DNA of 64,000 bases from Calcarisporiella thermophila CBS 279.70 (GCF_041956535.1 NW_027192205.1:124001-188000); one strand, 5' to 3'. Counted from the first letter of the stretch, positions 21,901 through 33,669 are shown. Numbers and translations are program-made. The notes: a model not told the origin generated them from the letters alone.

Positions 21901-24770
21901 CTAACAAGTGTATTTCCAACCCTCTGGGCTAACCAGCCCCCTTAGTTCTTTCACCCGCCCCATTAGCACCGCACGTTCTTGTGGCGGTAATGGGGGCGCT
22001 TTATTCTCCTTCGCAGGACTTCTTCCCCCTGGCTCCACCTCTATAGTGTCCTCACTTCCCCTCACCTTTTCCGGGTGGAAGCAAAGTGGTTTCCTCCCAT
22101 AAGTCGACACAATGGGCAGGAAATTTCGGTGAACCTTCAGCTCTCTTCCTATTTCCTGCTCTAGTTTGTCATATTCCTCCGTGGCTATGTACATGATTTT
22201 GGTAAGATAGGGTCGTAAGGAATGTAAGAACTGCATCCAGTTGTCGCGGCCCAGCTGACCAATATTCCCAGCAAACTCGCCAATTGGAAACGGCACCGTT
22301 ATGGATTGAATGTCTTCGAGACCTAGCAGACTAAAGTGTAGGTGAATCTTGTTTGCCCAGCTGGGGTCAATATCGCGGGCTCGCATCGCATTATATACTA
22401 GACAATGGGCCTAGAGTGGTTAGAGGAGAAAAAAAAAAGGCAAAAACTTATAAAAATACACTTACACCCATCTGCAAGTTTCCTGAATGCCTTGCCACCC
22501 CGACGAAGATCGTAATCTGTAAAATAAAACAAAATAAAATAAAATGCTCTCAGTTGGTCTCTGTGGCCAGCCCTCGAGCACAGTAGATCCCGTGTCAAGC
22601 TTACCCGCTTCGACAATCTCCAAATAGCCTCCAGGCTTCAGGATCCTCAGAGCTTCTTGAATGACGCTTGGCCATTCACTCTTCACCAGGCCAAAATGCA
22701 TACACCTTTGGAACACTACATCAAAGGTATTATCCGCAAATGGAAGAGCTTGGGCCACATTTCCGAGCATAAAGCTGCAGTTTTCTGGCATAATATGCTG
22801 CGGGAACATGGGACTAGCATCGATGCCGATAAAGCGGCTATTGGGGTACTCGGTGGCCATCTCCATGCACCATGTACCAGGACCGCATCTACCAAGTTAA
22901 TAATGGAGGTAAGCTTCCTAGATAGAGCGGAAAGAAGAATCGTCCTGAATATAGACCCAATGTCCACCACCATGGCTCCCTCCTCTAAAATTCCATGAAC
23001 AGGTGCAAGGAAATTATTATCAGCAAATAGGTAGCTATGGGATAATATACATACGAAGGGGGGGGGGGGGGAGGAAGCAAAGGAGAGGGGGTGAGCATTC
23101 GAATGTTTTCAAAGTAAAGGCCATTGTGCGTGGATAAATTACCGAAAAGAATAGTGTTGTATAATAAGGCGATCTATCTCCCCCTGGTCATTAGGCAGAA
23201 TGTAGTGTACACCTATTTGTATTCTCACAGATGAGCGGATCAAGCTGGACATTCATGGGAAAGTGGGGCTAACTCTACCTGGTTCATCGAGGAACCGCCG
23301 CCCCTCCAACCATTTGTATCGCACCTGGTCTGAAGCAGGGGCTTGTGCCTGGTTTTCACCCAACTTGTGCGAAGCTTCGCCCACCTCCAGCCCAGGGTTG
23401 GCGATGGCCCGAAGCTGCATTCCTGCAGTTTCGTCCCACTCCTCCTCCTCATTTATCCTCTCCCTCCTCACCTCAAAGTTGGAGCCATGTTGCAGCGAGA
23501 CGAATTCCTCGCCCAGGTCCTTGCTCGGGAGGTCGGCCGATTTCATCCACCACCGCGAATCCAGCCCCGTCCGAGACTCGCCGCCTCCGGCGGCGCCGGT
23601 GCTCTCCATTTTCCCATCGGTCCTGGTGCCCCTGCCGGACGCCCACCGATTCTGCATTAGCGCCGTGTTTCCAAGCGCTGACGCGACGGCGGGGTTGAGG
23701 AGGAACACGATCAGATTCAGGATGCCCTGGATTCCGGTGGTGATGGCCACCACCTTGAACGTTTGGGAGTAGATGGCGAAGTCCACGCTGTTCGTGGCCT
23801 GCAGCCACCCCAGGACCGAGGACGCCGGCTGGCAAATGATCAGCACCAGCGGATAGAGCGAGATTCGCAGCACATGGAAAATAAGCCGCCGCTCTTGGAA
23901 CCGCGCCTCGGGGCGGATGATGTGCCGGTTTTTTTTGAGGTCGATGAGGTCGCGCAGCACGCGCACCATCACCGTGATAATGATCGCGATGGAGTACGCA
24001 ATAGCAAGGCACATCCACAGGTTATTGGCCAGGATATTGAACAGGAACTCCGAGCCCATGCCCCAGTTGGTATAGAAGCGGTGCTATAGAGAAAGAGAGC
24101 GTGAGTTTTGGCTCTTCGCCCACCATAGGTGGGGGAGAGGCAGGCAGCCCTTGGAGTCGGGCCAGAACCGACCTGCTTCGTGTCCCAGTACACGTCCCCG
24201 ATGACCAGAGCGGGGAAGGGGATAATGACGGAGAGGGCGGTGGATATGGGGAAATACCACCGCTGGAACTTGAGCATGTCGCCGCGCCGGTGCAGGAAGG
24301 AGAGGTGCAGGTCGAACGAGATGGCGGTGGTTAGGAAGGCGAACCTATCCAAGGGGAGAGCGCATTAGCTAAGGAGGGGGGGGGGCCTAACACAAACATT
24401 ATTCAACAAGCTCGAGTGTTTAGATAATAACCAAAGGGGGAAGAAGATGATGGTCCAAAAGAGGAAGCGGCAGAGGATGTGATTCGTCGGGAGCACCTTG
24501 TCCATCAAGCCAAAATTGGTGCGCAGCAGGAAGAAGCCCTGTTTATAGGATGGATGTGAGAACGATAAGGTGCGACGTCACGTTAAACTTTAAGATGTTT
24601 ACGCGATAGAGGAAATCGGCCAAGCCAATCCAGAATGAGAGCTTAAAGGATATTGTGTTGACGACATCGGGCTGAGTCAGTCGAAGCCAGACCACCGTGG
24701 CCATGATGACGCCCCCGCTCACGATGGAGACGATGTTGATGGCCTGCTCTCCTGTGGTCACCTCGACCAT
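21901..24770 (-). CDS. Predicted seven-transmembrane receptor fused to a SAM-dependent methyltransferase
   Basis: Nine minus-strand exons (24770-24603, 24538-24432, 24344-24173, 24083-23279, 23212-23143, 23034-22957, 22888-22605, 22516-22466, 22397-21901) join in phase to 743 residues. Residues 1 to about 285 are a cAMP-receptor/Git3-like GPCR: seven hydrophobic segments, FWIGLADFLYR after TM2, and FLLNPAV closing TM7. Its exon junctions match those of the GPCRs at 43839 and 46373. No stop follows TM7. An acidic, Gly/Ser-rich linker of about 110 residues reaches YKWLEGRRFLDEPG, and after one intron YILPNDQGEIDRL opens a class I methyltransferase: motif I DIGCGPG (465-471), acidic Asp490 in GIDASP, LPFADNTFD (515-523), LKPGG (550-554) and a GEFAG C-terminal region. 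The substrate is unknown. Two genes with a missed stop or separate starts remain possible; each half alone is a confident call. Confidence 0.7.
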
Positions 24771-26162
24771 GGCTGTGGAAGTTTGCGGGCAAGGCTAGGC
24801 GAGAGAGCGGGGCGACCGTGTACCATTCACTGAGGAGAAAAGCCCAAACAGCACGGAACCACTCAGCAAGCGTTTTTCTATTTTACGTGTTTGGCGCCGG
24901 CAAGCCTTCGGGGTTCAGGTAAGGCGGCGGGGCAAACGGGAAAAGCCATTTATTTATATGTTGGGGGCCTTTGGCGGTGGGCTTTTGGGGACTGCGAAAT
25001 CCGTTTATAACCATGGATATCTGGCCCTATCTCGCCCTCTCTGCAACCGCCACTTTTTTTAGAGTAAACTTAGGATTACACCATTTTTTCAGGAAACAAG
25101 GTTGTCCCTTTCGGAACAAACTAAGAGATGCATACTAGTGCGGTATTATTTCTTCTAGATGTAACGGTGGCGGCGGGTTCCCCGCACACGCCCTCCCCCC
25201 GGCAACCGCCTGACTCTTGCAAACCGCCTGATGTGCTGGTGGTTTGGGAGACTCTATCGCGGAGGGCTGGCTGAGAGGCGAGCTTCCAGACCCCCCCTGT
25301 CGCAAAGAAGGCTTCCTCCGCGATTATCGCGGTGGGAATAAACCTACTCGCTAATCTCTGTGAAAAAAAAAAAATCTCGGGAGATGAACTCTAACTACCG
25401 CTTCAGCATGAACGAATATTGGGTCTGAGATTAAGGTTCCTAAGCATACCAATCCAGCACGGCTAGTGAGTTGAGGGCGGGCAGCTTCCGCCTGATCAAG
25501 GCTGCTCGTCACCCGTCGGCCGCAAGGCAGGCCCGGCTCAGAGTTGGATGCCTGATCAGCCTACCGTGTGAAATGGGTGTCTGCAGCAGCGGTTTACCCA
25601 GTTTGATCTCAGACTCCTGCAGGTCACTAGGGGGCATCGAGTTGGTGAGCGGGAAGAGTGGAAGAGCGGTGCTCTGATATCATGGCCCAAATTCGGACTT
25701 CTTTGGCCGAATACAAACAAAGCCTAACCTCGCTCGCGCCAGGAGCTCGAGGTACAAGCGCAGGAGTGTGTTTTCATTTATCCAGCATCTGCCTCCTTCC
25801 TCCATGGAAAACCGCGGTCTAATTAGGAGCCTGCAGCGCGATTGGTGTGTGGGGATGTATAGAAGCTTGCGAATTCATGAGCGCATCCGCGCATGCATCT
25901 AAGGGGGAAACCACAGAAAAAATCGTACCACTTCTACCCATTGGATCGGTCATGCTATGGTTGCAGCACTCGCCACGGCTGCTCCATCGTCGGCTTATGC
26001 CAAGGCTTCTCAGTGGTGGCCCTCGTATCCCCTCTCCCCCCCCCCCTTCCCCTCCAATTTAAACCCCGATATACGTCATAGTGTCCTATTTTGCAACCTC
26101 CGAGAGCAAAAGAGCTCGTGTGTGCATGTGCTAATTGTCCGAGCAAGACCCATCCACCAGGT
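24771..26162. other. Divergent intergenic region, no gene seen
   Basis: 5' flanks of the GPCR-methyltransferase gene (minus) and NAE1 (plus), about 1.4 kb. Moderately GC-rich. A C-rich tract lies near 26036-26046. No exon with homology could be recognised. Confidence 0.5.
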
Positions 26163-28539
26163 ATGATGGTCGACCACAAGACTCAGAAATACGATCGGCA
26201 ATTGCGGTACGTATACCACGCGTGTTTATGATCTGATCTGCTCTTCACACGATGCTGATCACTCTTGGATTCAAGCCTCTGGGCGGCCAATGGCCAAGCA
26301 ATGCTCGAGCAGTCGAAGGTCTGCTTGATCAACGGGACAGCCACAGGGGCCGAGGCATTGAAGAATCTCATCCTACCCGGTAGGATCCCCACAATCCTTG
26401 GATCTCTATCTTCCCCGGCTAGAATGATTAATTCTTTGGCGTCGATAGGGATTGGCTCTTTTACCGTCGTCGACGGCAAGCGCGTGTCAGGGGAGGACGT
26501 GGGTAACAACTTTTTCCTAGATGTAGATAGCATCGGTACATCGCGTGCAAAACGCGTCATGGAGCTACTTTACGAACTCAATGACGATGTGGAGGGATTT
26601 TATCTTGACGAGGCAAGCTGTCGACTCTAAAGATAACATCCGAAGATGAGCGCTAATTTGTGTCCCGATCCTATAATCACAGGATGCAGAGAGGCTGCTG
26701 GAGACAAAGCCTGAATTCTTTCGCCAATTTTCCTTGGTGATTGCTACGGCATTGCCGGAGAGCTCGGTGCTGAGACTTGCTGAAATATGTTGGAGCGCCG
26801 CCATTCCTCTCATCGTCGCACACGTTGTAGGGTTTGTGGGCTACTTCCGAATCGCAGTCCCTGAACATACCGGTAGGACATCGCGTCTTCAAACGCTTGG
26901 CTGTATTAATATCTCTTTTCATTTGTTTGTAACCAATTGTATATAACCCTTTTTTTTTTCCCACCTCTCCTGCCTAGTGGTGGAGAGCCATCCGGAAAGT
27001 ATTGTGGATTTGCGGCTGGATTGCCCGTTCCCAGCTCTACGCGAATACGCTGAATCTCTCAATTTTGCGGAAATGGACTCGCTGGAGCATGGCCATATAC
27101 CCTACGTGGCCATCCTATTAAAATTCATGAAGCTATACAAGGAAAAGGTCCGTACGGATGGCTCTGGAAATTGGAAGCCACAACAAGCTTTAACCATTGC
27201 CTAACTCTTAGCATGGGCGGGCCCCTAGCACGTCGGATGAGAAGAGCGAGTTCAAGGCGATGATTCGCAGTGAGATGAGGAGCTCTGACGAGGAAAATTT
27301 CGATGAGGCGATTAATGCGGTCTGGCGGGCTTGCACCGTGAGTAAGATACCAGAAGTGGTCCAGAAAATTTTTCGGGACGCAGCATGTGATAGTTTGAAC
27401 GCCCAGGTAGACACACTACCCCCCCCCTCCCCTTTCTTCCTTTCCGATTCATGCTGATTTTTCTATCACATTTACCCACGTGCATGTCTCGACAGTCGCC
27501 CAATTTTTGGGTCATTGCTAGGGCCGTGAGAGATTTCACAGCAAACGAAGGCGGGGGGCTCCTGCCACTAGCCGGCACTCTGCCCGATATGAAGGCGGAT
27601 ACTGAACGCTATGTGCTATTGCAAAACATGTACAGAACCTTGCTTTGTTTTCTCTAGCCGGGGATGCGGCTCTTCCATTTATTAAGCAAACCCTCTTCCT
27701 CCTCTCCCCATAGCTACCGGGCCAAAGCAAAGCAGGACATCTTGTCTGTCACCCAACGAGTCCACCAGCTCCTTGGTTCGTTGGGACGACCGGCGGACTC
27801 AATCCCCAGCGAGGAAATCGAGACCTTCTGCAAGCATGCGGGCTATATCCGAGTCTTACGCTACCGCTCCATTGGCGAGGAAGTTGCTCGCCCCAACCTA
27901 TCCGAAATCGGTATGTGAGATAGGAGGGCTTACCCGTGATGGCTGCGGATGGAAGAGTAATGCGAATTCTATTTTGCTCGTTTAGGTTCGAACCTTAAAG
28001 ATCCGGAGAGCACCTTGGTGTGGTATGTGATGCTACGGGCGGCTGAGCTCTTCCGCGAGGCCTATGGGAGATATCCTGGCAAGTATTGAGACGTTGGTCG
28101 AGGCTAAGAATAGCAGTGGAATGCTAATATTTGCCGGCACACACACTCTCTCCCCCTCTCCTCCCCCTCCAGGTGTCGATGATGAAACTTTAAATGATGA
28201 CGTAAGAGCCATGCGCAAAGTGGTGAACGAGATGCTAGAAAAGTGGGGGCTCGATGCCTCCTTGATAGCTGATGACTATGTGCAAGAAATGTAAGTTGGC
28301 TGGAGATGGCTTGCTGTTTTCCCCCTCCTCTTCCCCCTCCTCTTCGTCTGCCCCCTCATACGATTCAATGGCCTGATAGGTGCCGGTACGGTAATGCGGA
28401 AATGCCACACCTAGCGGCGGTGCTTGGAGGCATGGTTTCACAAGAGGCAATCAAACTCATTACACATCAGTACGTTCCGCTCGATAACACGTGTGTTTTC
28501 GATGGGGGTCGGGCAATATCGTGTCAATTTTGTTTGTAG
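26163..28539 (+). CDS. ULA1: NEDD8-activating enzyme E1 regulatory subunit (NAE1/APPBP1/Ula1)
   Basis: Eleven exons (26163-26206, 26276-26379, 26449-26612, 26683-26872, 26978-27147, 27212-27406, 27496-27629, 27714-27910, 27986-28078, 28173-28290, 28380-28539) join to 522 residues, the usual size. It pairs with Uba3 to adenylate NEDD8/Rub1 for cullin modification. Family signatures are [59 protein letters not shown], then [23 protein letters not shown] and [15 protein letters not shown] near the end. As expected for this half of the heterodimer it has no catalytic cysteine domain of its own. Introns 3 (26613-26682) and 9 (28079-28172) have GC donors (gcaag). Intron 2 (26380-26448) is 69 bp and open in frame, so it could be retained and add 23 residues. 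Confidence 0.94.
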
Positions 28540-29062
28540 CAGCAGAGGTGGAGGGGGTCGAGCCAGGCCCTATCCCCCCCCCCCCCCCGCCATCCACGCA
28601 TCCATCATCACCGACAGCCCGTGCTTCTATTCGTTTTCCGTCTTGCCTGCATTGCTTTTCCAATACACTTACACATATATGTACACCTATATATACTCCC
28701 TTTTTCCTCCTCTAACTCTGCATGGAATGATGTATGTGGCACAGCGGTTGAACCAAACGGCACGGCTCTATGCATGTGCTCCATGATTATTAAAAAAACG
28801 CGGCGATTCCATGGATGATGACTTGCATCGTCCATGCCTATCATCGCTGCAAGAAAACACAACAAACTATGCCTCTTATGTAAGATGGTGGGAGCGACCA
28901 CTCATATTCGGCAGGGTAAAACTGTGTATCAAAGGGTCCAGCGGTCTAAACCTATTTTCAGACAATTTTCAGGTTTATCTTTTTTTTTCCCCGCATCCAC
29001 AAAACACAGCCCAGTTCCCACTACGACAGACTCTAGAATAAAGCTTCCTCCCTTGAATCATT
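28540..29062. other. Intergenic with poly(C) run, no gene seen
   Basis: 3' flank of NAE1 with a C15 run at 28574-28588, 35 bp after the stop codon, followed by the 5' flank of the exporter gene (T8C4 stretch near 28981). No supportable exon. Confidence 0.6.
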
Positions 29063-31186
29063 ATGGCATTACCAAGTGACGACGGGGATGCACGCACTCT
29101 AGGCTACAGCGATGGGGAAAAGGAGGGCCACTGCGAAACCTTGAAGGTTGGGAAAGAGTTGGCGGTACAAGAGTTAAACCGTGTACCTTGTGGACTGGAG
29201 CTAAAGCGGAGCCAGCTCCTGGTGATATTCATAGGGTAAGTCGGAAAACCAATTCCATAACAGAGTCCTGTCAAGGAAATGACATGGGAGGGGGGTGGAC
29301 GGTTAGGCTCTCACTGGCGCTCTTCCTAGTGGCCGTGGATGTAACCATTACAAGCACTGCAATGGGCAAAATCGGTAGCGAATTCAAAGTTCTTGATCAG
29401 GTCGCGTGGATTGGTAACCATTCCCACCGCTTTCCCCAAGCAAGCTCTTCCTAAATCTCATGCCCACTTGCATGTTGTAGCGACCGCATATATTCTGACC
29501 TACAATTCATTTCAGCCACTGTTTGGGAAGTTCAGCGACATCTTCGGTCGGAAACTAACGTAAGCTCTTCGATTTCGGCTGTTGCCAACGATAGGAAAGG
29601 GCTCTGGGCTTCGTGTACTAATACCCCACATGCCAAAAAAAAAAAAACAATAGCATCTTGTTTAGTTCGATCGTCTTCCTTGTCGCCTCCATTATGTGCG
29701 GCATTGCGCCCAATATCACCTTTCTCGTCGTATTTCGAGCAGTACAAGGATTGGGCGGATCCGGAGTCTATGCAATGGTGTTGATTATCATTGCGGATTT
29801 GACAACCCTACGAGACCGAGCAAAGTACAACTCGTAAGTATGGCGCCTATATGCGTCGGCAACATGACAGGTGACCGAGTCTCGTTTGTGCTCCTAAAAT
29901 AGGTTAATGAACGTCACGTATGCATTTGCGGCGGTGGGTGGCCCTGTGCTGGGGGGTGTTTTTACCGACAAGGCGACTTGGCGCTGGGCCTTCTACATAA
30001 AGTATTGCGCGCTGGACTTAGGTGTATCTATGGAAACGTGTAACCTATGTATTCCTCTTGCTTTAGCGTTCCCATCGGCGCAGTTGCCATCCTCATCCTC
30101 TTCTTCTCGGTGCAACTGCCGAAGCCTAAGGGCTCTCTTCGGCAAAAGCTCTTTCGCATCGACCTTCTCGGCACCTTTCTCATCGTGAGCGGGACCACCC
30201 TGCTCCTACTCGCCATGACGTGGGGCGGCGTCAAGTTTCCCTGGTCTCACCCCGCAGTCATCAGCTGCTTTATCCTGTCCGCCCTAAGCTTCGCCGCCCT
30301 GATATACGTGGAGTCTCGGGTTGCCAAAGAGCCGCTTCTGCCCTTGCGCTTGTTCCAGAACCTCGTGGTATGCGCCGTTTTTATCAGCAACTGGTTCCAA
30401 GGAGTAGGGTTTTTCACCATGATGTACTACGTGCCGCTCTTCTTTCAAGTTGTATTGAACGAGCCGGCCATGCTGAGCGGCGTGAAACTTATCCCCATGT
30501 AAGTGAACTTGCTGCGTCTCTCCCACGCCAGCATAGAGCGGAGGAGAGGACTGATCTCCATGCTGATGGGTTTATTTCATCACTATAGGCAAATTGCACT
30601 CACCATCGTGGCCACGTCCATGGGCTGGCTTTTTGCACGGTACCCTGCCTCTCCGCGCTACTGCACCGTGATTGGGCTGGGCATCTTCACGGTTGGAGTA
30701 GGGCTCATGAGTACCTGGGATGCGAGCTCCCCACTTGCAGCTCAATACGGCTACATGGCCATCAACGGGATTGCGATGGGGCTCAACATGCCAGGCAATA
30801 TCATCACGCTTCAGTCGGTAGTGCAGGTGGAGGACTTGGCCGTCGCAACGGGGCTCGGGTCCTTTTTCCAGATGCTGGGGGGTGCGGTGGGGGTCGCGAT
30901 AGGGTCTGTAGTGATGAATGCGAAGCTGTGGAACGACCTCCCCTTGGTCCTCCCGGAACCGCTCGTGCACGAGGTGGTGGCCTCGGTCTCGAACATCCGG
31001 GGAAGCCATTTCTCTCCCGAGCAGTCGGCGTACATCTTAGAGGTGTATACTCATGCGCTGCAGAAGGTGTTCAGAGTGACCACACCATTGGTCGGCGTGG
31101 GATTTGTGGTGAGCTTCGGCGTCTTGCTGTTTTGGCGGAGGGTGGTGGATGGCGGGCTGCACATGGATGAGGTTGTAGAGGGATGA
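29063..31186 (+). CDS. MFS multidrug exporter, DHA2 (14-TMS) type
   Basis: Seven exons (29063-29235, 29307-29413, 29481-29559, 29666-29833, 29903-30001, 30067-30498, 30589-31186) join to 551 residues. It is a proton antiporter of the plasma membrane exporting drugs or secondary metabolites. A 50-residue cytosolic N-terminus is followed by LFLVAVDVTITSTAM (TM1, antiporter D1 region) and QPLFGKFSDIFGRK (motif A). Next come FRAVQGLGGSGVYAM (motif B) and GPVLGGVFTD, then WRWAFYINVPIGAVAI (typical of fungal DHA2 proteins across exons 5 and 6). Hydrophobic segments then continue to LLFWRRVVDGGLH. Substrate unknown. It lies convergent to a kappa-GST-like gene, a pairing that could reflect detoxification but may be chance. 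Confidence 0.92.
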
Positions 31187-31640
31187 GCTGGGGATCGGCG
31201 GGGCATCAGTGCTTGTCCCCTACTCCTCCTAGCCTCCTATTGTTTTCCTTCTCCTCCCTGGTGTCATGTGATTTTTCTTCGAAACTTACTCTTCCACTGT
31301 GTATATCGCTGTTATTTTCCCGGGTCTACTTTACCTCTTCTACTTTGTCATTTTCTTCTCGTGTAAGCATCCCTTGCTCTCCCCCCTCCCCCCCTTTTGT
31401 TTTGCTGGATCTCCTTCTTTCGCTTGTGCCTTTTGTGTCTATTTCCGTTGTAACTGAATGCAAAAAGCAATTCATTATTTATATATATGTTGACATATTT
31501 CTTTCACGTTCCACCCTCTTCAATTTCTTTGTATTGTAATATCCTTGATCACCGCTATGATATTATTTAACAGCTTGAAATACAAAATAAATACTAAGAT
31601 AGGATCGAATCTTAGGATGGACTCAGGAGGGGCGAGATGC
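31187..31640. other. Convergent 3' region, no gene seen
   Basis: Pyrimidine-rich on the plus strand (3' flank of the exporter), with C-rich clusters near 31381-31396, then AT-rich DNA. Confidence 0.5.
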
Positions 31641-33250
31641 TTATAGCTTTGCCCCAGCATGATTCGGTTGGCTCGACTCCGCAGTCCATCCGGCGAGCAT
31701 GTCCATCACAATATTGTATCGGTCGTGGCCCCACACCACGGGGCCATGGTTGACCTGGTAGCTGGGGACGCCGCACAGCCCCGTCTTCAGCGCACGCTCG
31801 TTGCACCGCTTAAGCTGCTCCTTCACGTCGTTCTTGTTCTCCTCCACCGCCTGCACAAGCGCTTCGCCGGGAAACCCGTTCTCATTCAACACCTGGGTGA
31901 GGACGGCAGGGTTGCCGATGTTACGGTCGTGCACCCATCCCGCCTTGAAAATCGCCTCGAGCGTCTCCGGCTGCAGCAGGAACACCCTCAGCGGAAGCGG
32001 CGTTCGCAGTGGGAAGTCCGAGGGATAGTTCAGCTCCAGGTTTGCCAGCTCAGGCTCACGCGTTTGATGGCCAATGGCGCGCCACCAGTCGACCCATCGA
32101 TACATATCCCGGGAGCCAAGCGCCCTTTGCGCCTCTGACGCCACTTCCATCGGGACAATCGGGGTCCCGATGTCACGAAACAAGCCGCCAACCAGCACTG
32201 GCACATATTCCACCTCGACAAGGGGACCGGCCAGCTTCAAGAGATGATGGCGCAACGACATCAGGCCCAGATAGGACCAGGGGCTCGAGAAATCAAAGTA
32301 AAACGTCAAGTGGGTTTTTTGCTTAACTTGCCACGAGGGCACGCTGCGAGGAATCAGGCTCACCAGGTCATCCACCTCCTTCCAAGCACCACACGACCCA
32401 TTGCCCCCTTTGGCGATGGACCGGAGAGTTGCCTCTACAAAATGCATCCTGTCCTGACCCCAGAAGAGCTCTCCTTCTCCGTCCTCACCGGCACCAGGGA
32501 TGAAGAAAGTTGGGACCCCAATAGCGCCGCGACTGACGGCTTCTGTCGTCACACGCTGGAGGGATTCTTTGACTTCTGGCCGCGAAAACGTATTCTTATC
32601 CACTCCAGGAATGGCCAGCTCGTCGGCAATCTTGATGAGGGTATCGGCGTTCGAGATGTCGCCATTCTCCACCCAATAGAGCCTAAAAAGCCTGTGCATT
32701 AATCGTATCCTATACTGGTCGGGAATTGCGTGGAACAGTCTCATGGCTAAATGGAAATGGCATTGTTACAAACAAATCGAATTCAGTATGCATACCCACA
32801 TACTCAAATTCAAGAATATGACGATTACCATCAACGCTCCGAACAGGATGCTGGTCGTTCCACATGAAGGGAATCTTGTATTTTGCAATGTGCCGGAAGA
32901 GATCTTCCGAGTGCAGAATCTTTTTCGCCGGCGCCATCGCGTCAGTCGCGCTTCCTTTGCCATGCGGAGCGCGCGTGTCGCTGTATATTCCACCGAGAAG
33001 CACTGGCTTCACTATGAGATAAACTCGGGGTTAGAGTTTCTGCACAATAGCAGAAAAGAGTAGAGGAAAACTCACAAACGAGCTTGGAGCCCGAGCGCTG
33101 CACCAAGGATTCAATCCGCGTCGATGCAATGTAGGCATAGGGACACTGATTCCGACATACCCGCGGTTAGCGTGCATATAATGCCTCGACAGGTAATGGG
33201 GGCATTCTTACCTGAATGTCAAAGTAAAATTCGAGGATTGGCTCTGACAT
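31641..33250 (-). CDS. Tandem DsbA-fold protein (kappa-GST / 2-hydroxychromene-2-carboxylate isomerase type), two domains
   Basis: Four exons (33250-33212, 33145-33076, 33011-32829, 32746-31641) join in phase to 465 residues, about twice the usual length. Both halves are complete DsbA-like domains. The first opens EPILEFYFDIQCPYAYIAS (residues 4-22), has KPVLLGG, and ends with the cis-Pro loop GVPTFF (174-179) and WGQDRMHFV. The second opens LTFYFDFSSPWSYLG (about 245-258), has VPVLVGGLF, a cis-Pro loop GVPSYQV (423-429) and WGHDRYNIV. The family comprises peroxisomal or mitochondrial GSTK and bacterial naphthalene-pathway isomerases, using glutathione. The second domain keeps the catalytic Ser of GSTK (SSPWS), while the first has Cys at that place (CPYA). 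The exact reaction is not predictable. Confidence 0.88.
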
Positions 33251-33669
33251 CGATTCCTGGTCAAATTGATCAAAAACACGTTACGAAAAGTAGAGAGCAC
33301 TTTCCCCCTCTCCCCCATCATTTTCTGCCGCCGCCAATAAAATCCAATTTTGCGAGATGCCCAAATTTATATTCACATGCTAATGATAAATGGCGGAATT
33401 CCTATGTTCCGAATCTTGGAAAACGAATAGTGTTGAAAATGGAGATATCTTCTACCAGTTTGGCAATACTCGTGTTCCATTATTCATTAAGCTGAAATCT
33501 TTATACAAAGGCGGTCCATATGAATAATATTTAACAGGAAAAAAAAAGGTATGAGACAAATGGACAATAGCTCGTTCCTCTAAGTTAATGTTATTTGCAG
33601 CATAAGAACAAAAATCTAGTCCTTGTTCCTCCATGCTTTTCTATATATTTTATGGGGAGTGACAGGCGA
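33251..33669. other. Intergenic, no gene seen
   Basis: 5' flank of the two-domain DsbA-like gene and 3' flank of the C2H2 factor, both on the minus strand. Confidence 0.5.

Noticed and set aside
23250-23255. A TGA directly followed by ATG, suggesting a receptor that ends and a methyltransferase that begins with no spacer, or stop-codon readthrough
   Set aside because: Both codons lie inside a normal GT-AG intron (23278-23213). Removing it joins the family motif GRRFLDEPG to VHYILPND in phase, which explains the locus better.
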